Assembly (NCBI GenBank): GCA_963663495.1
Contig: OY760427.1
Span: 3,100,001-3,164,000, forward strand
Source of the DNA: G963663495 sp963663495
GTDB lineage: Bacteria; Bacteroidota; Rhodothermia; Rhodothermales; Bin80
Reading direction: 5' to 3'
Length of the DNA stretch: 64,000 nucleotides
Shown: positions 52,901 through 61,900 of the stretch, piece by piece
How the letters are laid out: each line of letters opens with the position of its first letter
How positions within the stretch are numbered: position 1 is the first letter of the stretch
Position numbers and translations under genes: made by a program
Notes under the pieces: generated by a model
The model's database searches: none
Seen by the model: only the letters and a program-made list of their open reading frames with translations
Told to the model about the DNA's origin: nothing

Positions 52901-55900
52901 CCTTCAGCAGCGACCTGCCCCGCTCTTCGCGGAATACCTCCTCGCACCGATCCAGGATTGCCCGGAAGACCGGCTCAATCTCATAGAGCTCCCGCCCCAT
53001 CCCTGCCCACTGGCTCCCCTGACCAGTGTAGAGGAATGCAACCCTTCCTGTGGTAGGCGATGATACTACCCCCTGCTTCACCCCTTCCAACTGCTCCTGC
53101 AACGAGGCGCCATCCGTGAACACGAGGCCAGCACGGTTTTGGAAGTGGTTGCGTCCTACGCCCGCTGTCCACGCCATGTCGGCCAGCAGCGTATCGTCGA
53201 AAAGATCGGCCTCGTACCGGCCTGCCAACTGCCGTAGCGCGTCTTCGGACTTCGCGGACAGCGGTAGCAGGCGGTGCTGGCGCGCAGCATCAGCCGGCTG
53301 CAGGCGGTCACCCGGAACAAGTGCCGGTAGTACAGGAAGACCAATGTGCGGCGGCTCGCGCTCCACCGCGTATCCCTCAATCACGACATGAGCATTCGTG
53401 CCCGAATATCCGAAAGAACTGATGGCGGCCCGCCGCGGCCGCGCCGCCTCCGGCCACGGGGTAGCCTCCGATGTCACCCGAATCGGAAGATTTTCCCAGT
53501 CCATCCGCGGGTTCGGCCGCTCAAAGTGCAGGTGCCGCGGAATCTCCCCGGTACGGATCGCGAGCACCGCCTTGATCAGCCCCGCAATACCTGCTGCCGC
53601 CTCCAGGTGACCCACATTCGTCTTCACGGATCCGATCAGCAGCGGACGCTCCAGACTCCGGCCTCGACCGTACACCGAAGCTGCTGCTGTCACCTCCACC
53701 GGATCGCCCAGCTCGGTCCCTGTACCGTGCGCCTCCAGATAATCCACCGTGGAGGCCTCCACACCCGCCCGTGCAAGCGCCTCCTCAATCACACGCTCCT
53801 GCGCCGGGCCGTTCGGAACCGTCAAGCCGGCGCTCGCACCGTCCTGGTTCACCGCCGATCCAAGCACTACCGCAAGGATCCGGTCTCCCGCCGCCTCTGC
53901 GTCGGCGAGGCGCTTCAGCACAACCATGCCACATCCCTCCCCCCGCACGTACCCGTCGGCCGCCGCGTCGAATGTCTTGCAGCGTCCATCCGCTGCGAGC
54001 ATTCCCGCATCAGTGAACAGTTGGGTCAGGGTTGATGTCAGAATCGCGTTCACCCCTCCCGCCAGTGCCAGATCCGCCTCGGCCTGCCGAAGCGCCCATG
54101 TCGCCTGGTGCAGCGCAACCAGCGACGAAGAACACGCGGTGTCCACCGTGATGGCCGGACCCTCAAGACCCAGCGCAAAGGCGATCCGACCCACTGCCGT
54201 TGAAGCAGCGATGCCGGTAGACCTGTATATATTGGTTGATGGCTCGTCACCCGGATCGCCAATAAGCCTCCCGTAATCGCCCGTCGCTATTCCACCGTAC
54301 ACGGCAGTCCGGCTCCCGCGTAGCCCGTCCGGGGCGATCCCGGCATCCTCAAGCGCCAACCAGCTTGTCTCCAGCAGCATCCGCTGCTGCGGATCCAAAA
54401 ACTCCGCCTCTACCGGCGCTATCCGGAAAAATGCCGCATCAAAGCGGTCCAGACCCTCCACATAGGCACCGAACGGACGGGCGTCCTCCGTCTCGGCGTC
54501 CACGAAAAGCCCGTCAGGACGCCCTCTCGTAACCAGCTTCGTTCCGGAACGAAGCTGCCCCCAGAACGCCTTGATATCCGGCGCCCCGGGGAAACGACAG
54601 GCCATGCCCACAATCGCAATGCGGTCGTCGCGGCGGACGACGGGCAAAGCGCGCACCCGCGGCGTCGCCGGTGCCACGCCCGCAAGCTGGTCCGAAAGGT
54701 ACTCCGCCAGCCGAGCTATGTCGGGATGATCGAACACTGCCGTGTTTGAGACGACGAATGTTCCCCGCGATACCCGATTTATGCGATTCCGAAGCTCCAC
54801 TGCCGTCAGCGAATCCATGCCCAGCTCAAAGAACCCTACTGAAGGCGACGGAGTGATGCGTAAGCGCAGAATATCAACCACCTGCTCCCGTACAAATCGA
54901 ACCAATGCATTCCGGCGTTCTTCAGATGGATGCCCCGCAAGCCTCCCCAGGAGATCATCAGGAACGACCGACGATCGGTCCTCTTCGCGCCCTACTACTT
55001 CTGCGAGCCAAGGCACCCGGACCGGAAGCGCGGACCAGTCTACAATCGCCGCTACGCTCGTTCCAACATCTGCGTACAGGAGCCGCACCAAGGCACGGAT
55101 TCCCTGCTCAGGAGCGATCCATTCCTCACCCAAATTGCGGAGCCGAGCCGCTATGCGAGCGCGCTGCTCCTCGGCCTCTCCAACACCCGACCACGGCCCC
55201 CACGCTACGGCCTGCCCCGGCAGACCCAGCGCTCTACGGTGCCGCGCCAGCTGGTCGAGGAACGCGTTGGCCGCCGCATGATTGGCCTGCCCCGGATTCC
55301 CGATAACGCCCGCTAAGCTGGAGAAAAGAACAAACAGGTCTAGCTCCCGGTCAACCGTCGCACGGTGCAGTCGCCATGCCCCCAGCGCCTTCGGCCCGAG
55401 CAACCGCTCGAACCGCTGCCAATCCTGATTCGTCAACGCTGCGTCGGCAAGCGTACCTACGCTGTGGATCACCCCCACCAGCGGCGGAAGCTCGGCATCA
55501 ATGCGCGCGAGCATCCCCGCTACCGCCTCCTCGTCCGTCACGTCGGCGATCTCAACGTGCACCTCGGCACCGCTCTCCCGGAGATCCGCCACTGCCGCTG
55601 CGGCTGCTTCGCCCGGTGGTCGCCGGCCATTCAATACGATGGCTCCGGCTCCTGCCTCCGCCATCCAGCGCGCCACCTCCAGCCCCAGCCCTCCGAGGCC
55701 ACCCGTGATAAGGTAGCTCCGATCTGCGCGCAATGAGAATTCGACGGCATCGAATTCCTCCTCCCGCTTGGCCAAACGCGTCATCCGAGCTACCAACCGG
55801 GCTCCGTTCCGCAAGGCGATGCGCGTCTCCCGGTCCGGGAAGAGCAGTTCGTCCGCGAGTGTTGCAGCGGACGGGGCAGCATCGGGGTCCAGGTCCAGCA

Positions 55901-58900
55901 GGTGCGGTGCCAGCTCTCCATGCTCCAGATCCACCACACCCGCAAAACCCCACAAAGAAGCACCCGCGAGGGCGCCGGACCGCTCCCGATGCACTACCTG
56001 CCCACCCCGGGTTACAAACCAGGTACCGGATGCCGGCGACGCGCCCGCATCCGACATCCCCTGAATAAGCGCCAGCGCACCCGCAGCTACCGCCTTGAGC
56101 TCTGACTCCAATTCCAGGGTCGAAAGTCCCGCGCCATCCCGCCGGACGCCGCCCAGATACGCCACACCCTGCAGCACGCCGGGTAATGACTCAAAGAACC
56201 CGCGCCACGCCTGTCTGCCCCCCTCCGCGGGCCCCTGGACCGCCTGACATCCCCGACGATCCAACTCCTCCGCCAACTCCTCCGAAAGTTCGGCGCCCGG
56301 TCCGCTTCCTCCCGCCAGCACGAACAGCCCGCCTTCCCTCACCACCTCCGACGGACCCCGCGCCAGAATCACGAGTGCGCCGGACGAATCCTCGGCCAGG
56401 GACATCCTTGCATATCCGGCGTCCGTGAGCGCCTGCCGCCAGACAGGGGGACCCACCAGCGCGTAGTCGGTGCGGTACGCGTCCCGAAAACGCCACCACC
56501 CTGGCAGCAGCCCGAAGGTCAGGTCCAGCCATACCTTCCGGTTTGCTTCCTCAACAGCCATCAGCAAGCCCGACGGGGCCAAAAGGCGCCTGCAGTGGGT
56601 AAGCGTATCGCCCAGATCGCGGGTAGCATGCAGAACATTCGCGGCAACCACAAGGTCATAGCCGTGGAGCGCAAACCCCTGCTCCGACGGATCCCGTTCG
56701 ATGTCAAGCGCCCGGAAGCGAAGATCTACGCCCCGATTAACAAACGCGCGCTCTGCGTCCGGGAAGAAGGCAGGCGAGATGTCGGTGAAGGTGTATTCGG
56801 TCCTGCCTGCAGGCAGGATCTCCAGGAGCGCGGATGTCGTCGCACCGGTCCCTGCCCCGATCTCCATCACCCGCAGTGGACGGCCTTGGGGTAACCCGGC
56901 AACCGCCGTGCGCACGGCGTCCGCTACCATGCGGTTCACCGCCTGCATGGTGGGCGACTCGCGATACAGGCTCGCCGCTCCCGGCTCGCCGCCAAAAAGC
57001 AGGTCCAGCGCATCGGTGCGGCCGCGCAGCACCTCGGCGAGCGACTCGCCGCACCGGCGAAGAACGCCCATCTCAATAGATCCAGCTGCGGCGTCGGTAA
57101 GCTCCGCAGGCGGTTCCACAGCGGCTGTCACCCGCCAGGCACCAGCCGCTTCCCGGACAAGAACCCCCATCTCCTCCAGCACCGACAGCAACCGGCCAAA
57201 CAGCTGCCCGTGATCCGCTGTCACCTTCAGTCGGCCGCGGAGCGCGTCCGTCTCAAAACGGTCTCCCGGTCTCGGATCCCATCCCAGCTCCCGGAATCCC
57301 CGCAGCAGCTGCCGCCGCGCCTCACGCTCCAACTCGCGGCCTAACGCAGCGTCCGAGCCCTTCGCCTCAAGGTATCCTTCCAACGCCCCCAGGCCGGACG
57401 CAATCTCCTGCGGTTCGGCAAGGAACGCCGCCTCCCGAAGTCCTATCGCCGTACCCTCGCGCCACACCACCTCGTGCAGCGCATCCTCCATCCGATCACC
57501 CGACAAGGCAGCCCGGCTCGCCTGCCTGAGTGCGAAGCCCCGGATGCGCGCTACCTCCTCGCCCGCCTCCGTGTATAGCCAAAACTCTATCCGGCGCGTC
57601 CCCCCTTCTTCGCCACGGTACAGCGCCCGGCAATAGACACGATCCGGTAGCGCATCGTACAACACCAGTCGGTCCCAGCCGATCGGCAGCCATGTGCCCC
57701 CGGCTCCTTCCAGATCCGGGATCCCTCCCAACACCTGGAAACACGCATCCAGCAGCACCGGATGTGCCAGCAGATTCTTGTGATCCGTCCCCGCCGGCAG
57801 CACCACCTCGCCCAGTGCCTCGCCAGGGCCCGACCAGAGCCGGGCCAAACCGCAGAAGGCCGGCCCGTACCCAAGCCCGGCAAAACCTGACCTAAGGCCC
57901 GCATCCACCTGAACAAGGGCCGCCTGCAACACGCCGAGATCCGCCGGCTCAGAAGCAGCCACGGCAATGGGTGCCCACCGGCCTTCGGCGTGCGTCAGCC
58001 ATTGCTCCCCGCCGTCCCTGCTGACGACCACCCATGTGCGATCCTCGCCAAGCACCACCTGGACCAGCCGACCGTCGCTATCCGACAGCACCAGCGGACG
58101 CGTGATCGCGGCCTCCTCCATCACAAAAGGAAACTCGTGATGCGTTACCCGAAGCGCCTCCGCCACCTGCGCCGCGTAGAGCGCGCCAGGGGCAACCACT
58201 TCGCCGAACACCCGGCAGTCCGCGAGCCACGCCGGATCCCGACTTAGAAGCTGTCTCTCAAAAGAATGCTCCCCATCCCGGGAATCCCGCCGCACCCCAA
58301 GAAGCGTATGCCCCTTCGCTGTCTGCCATCGGGGAGAGGCGGAGGTCCAGTAGTGCTCCCGTTGGAAGGGATAGGTAGGCAACGAGACCCGCCGCCGCCG
58401 CTCCCCGACAAACAGACCCTCAAAGGCAATGTCAAGACCCGCCTCGTACGCACCCGCCACCGCGAGGGCATAGTCCCCGCTCCCGCCGCGCTGCTGGCTC
58501 GCAATCACAGTGGGCGCCTCGGCGCGCGGCCAGGCAAGCGCCGCCATCGGCCCCAAAACACCGTGCGGCCCAATCTCCAGCAACAGCCCCGCCTCCTGCG
58601 CCGCCAGCGTCCGCATTGCCCCCTGAAACTGGACCGGCTCGCGCGCCTGCCGCCGCCAGTACGCTCCGTCGGGAGCGCCTTCCAGCACACGCCCGGTAAC
58701 ATTGCTTACCAGCCGTACGGAGGGAGCCGAACCCGCGGGCGCCGCCGCTTCCAGCTCCGCCAGCACCGGCTCCATCAGCGCGCTGTGGAAGGCGTGGCTC
58801 GTCTGAAGACGGACCACCCGCAACCCTTCGTCTTCAAAGGACTGCATAAGCGCATCCATGGCGGCCTCCGGCCCGGTCACCACCTGGTGCGTACCGTTGT

Positions 58901-61900
58901 CGGCTGCCAGCTCTACGCCCTCCAAAAGCGCATCACGCACCCGATCCGACGAAGCAAATACCGCCGCCATCGCACCGCCCACAGGAAGCGAACCCATCAG
59001 CGCACCGCGACGCGTGGCAAACCGCATCCCCGTCTCCAAGTCAAAGGCGCCCGCCGCGGCCGCCGCCGCGACCTCTCCCACGCTGTGCCCGAAGACCATG
59101 TCGGGCCGTACTCCCACGCTCGCCCATAGCGCAGTCAGCCCGCTCTCCAGCGCATAGAGCGCCGGCTGTGTCCACTCTGTCCGGTCCAGCAGCCCGGTCG
59201 CATCCTCAAACATCACCTTCAGCAGCGACGCACCCCGCTCCTGGCGGAACACCTCGTCACACCTGTCCAGGATTGCCCGGAAGACCGGCTCGATCTCATA
59301 GAGCTCCCGCCCCATACCCGTCCACTGACTCCCCTGACCGGTGTAGAGAAACACCACCGGGCCCTCGGCAGGCGACACCGCGGCACCCTGCCCCACCTTC
59401 TTCAGTTGTACCTCCAACGAGGCGCGATCGCTGAACGCGAGCCCGGCGCGGTGCCGAAAATGGCTCCGTCCTACGCCCGCCGTCCACGCCATGTCGGCAA
59501 ACGGCGTATCGTCCGAAAGAATGGCCTCGTACCGACCTGCCAGCTGCCGCAGCGCGTCTGCAGACTTCGCGGACAGCGGCAGCATACGGTGCCTGCGGAC
59601 CGCATTGATCTGCGGAAGATGGTCACTCAAGACCATCGGCGGTAGTGCAGGAAGTTCAATGTGCGGCGGTTCGCGCCCCTCCGCGTATCCCTCAATCACC
59701 ATATGGGCGTTCGTGCCCGAGTATCCGAACGAACTGACCGCGGCCCGCCGCGGCCGCTCCGCCTCCGGCCACGGCATAGCCTCCGAGACCACCCGGACGG
59801 GAAGGCGATCCCAGTCCATCCGCGGGTTCGGCCGCTCAAAGTGCAGGTGCCGCGGAATCACTCCCGACCGCATCGCCAGCACTGCCTTGATCACTCCGGC
59901 TATGCCTGCCGCCGCCTCCAAGTGGCCCACATTCGTCTTCACGGATCCGATCAGCAGCGGGCGCTCCGTACTCCGGCCGCGACCGTACACCGAAGCCGCC
60001 GCCTCCACCTCCACCGGATCGCCCAGCTCGGTCCCCGTACCGTGCGCCTCCAGATAATCCACCGAGGAAGCCTCCACCCCCGCCCGCGCAAGCGCCTCCT
60101 TGATCACACGCTCCTGGGCCGGGCCGTTCGGCACCGTCAGGCCGGCGCTCGCGCCATCCTGGTTCACCGCTGATCCAAGCAAAACCGCAAGGATACGGTC
60201 TCCCGCCGCCTCTGCGTCCGCGAGGCGCTTCAGCGCAACCATCCCGCATCCCTCACCCCGCACAAAGCCATCGGCTGCTGCATCAAAGGTCTTGCAGTGT
60301 CCATCCGCCGCGAGCATGCCGGCGTCCCTGAAGATCCGCGTAGCGGTCAATGTCAGGACCGCGTTCACCCCTCCGGCCAGCGCCAGATCCGCCTCTCCCC
60401 CGCGGAGCGCCACCGCCGCCTGGTGCAGCGCAACCAGCGACGACGAACACGCGGTATCCACCGTGATCGCCGGACCCTCCAGACCAAGCGCGAACGCTAT
60501 CCTACCAACCGCCGCCGAGGCGGAGATGCCCGTAGATCTGTAAAGATTCATCGACGAATCGTCGCCAGGTGTCGCAATCAAGGTCTCGTAGTCGTGGCTA
60601 CACACCCCTCCGTAGACCCCTGTCCGGCTTCCGCGTAGCCCCTCCGGGGCGATCCCGGCATCCTCAAGCGCCGACCAGCTCGTCTCCAGCAGCATCCGCT
60701 GCTGCGGATCCAAAAACTCCGCCTCAACCGGCGCTATCCGAAAAAATGCCGCATCAAAACGGTCCAGTCCCTCCACATACGCACCGAACGGGCGCGCCTC
60801 CTCCGTCTCGGCATCCACAAAAAGCCCGTCAGGACGCCCCCTCGTAACCAGATCCGCCCCCGAACGAAGCCGCTCCCAGAATGCCTCAACATCCGGCGCC
60901 CCGGGAAAGCGGCAAGCCATGCCAATGATCGCTATGCGGTCGTCGCGGCGGGCCGCGGGCAAGACGCGCACCCGCGGCCGCGCCGGGGATACACCCGCAA
61001 GCTTGTCCGCAAGGTGTTCCGCCAGCCGGGCTATATCGGGCTGGTCAAACACCACCGTATTAGAGACGACAAATGCTCCCCGGAACGCCCGGTTCAGGCG
61101 GTTGCGAAGCTCAACCGCCATCAGCGAGTCCATGCCCAGTTCGAAAAACCCTGTAGTGAGCAAGGGAGCAATGCGCAGGCGCAGAATCTGTACCACCTGC
61201 TCCTGTACGAACCGGATCAGTTCTTCCCGGCGCTCCTCCAAAGAGAGGCGATGGAGTTGGCGGAGCAGATCGCCTGAATCGGTGGCAGAAGAGCGGGCCT
61301 CTTCGCGCCCCACCATTTCCGCGAGCCAGGGCGCACGCAATGGTAGCGCCGACCAGTCTACCCTCGCCACCACACTTGCTCCAATGTCCTCACGCAGGAG
61401 CCGCACAAAGGCACCTACACCCTGCTCTGGAGTAATCCAGACCTCGCCTAATCGGGCGACATGCGCGCTGATGCGTGCGCGCTGCTCTTCAGCCTCGCCA
61501 ACGCCAGACCACGCCCCCCACGCAATGGCCTGACCGGGCAGACCCAATGCCCTGCGGTGCCGCGCCAGCTGGTCCAGGAACGCGTTCGCCGCCGCGTGAT
61601 TAGCCTGCCCCGGATTCCCGACGACACCCACCAGACTGGAAAAAAGAACAAACAGATCAAGCTCCCGGTCAAGCGTCGCACGGTGCAGTCGCCACGCACC
61701 CAGCACCTTCGGCCCAAGCACCCGCTCAAACCGCTCCCAGTCCTGATTTATCAGCGCCGCATCGGATAACACTCCCACGCTGTGGATCACCCCCGCCAGC
61801 GGCGGAAGCTCCGCGTCAATCCGCCCCAGCATCCCCACTACCGCCTCCTCATCCGTCACATCGGCGATCTCAATGCGCACATCCGCACCACTCTCCCGTA

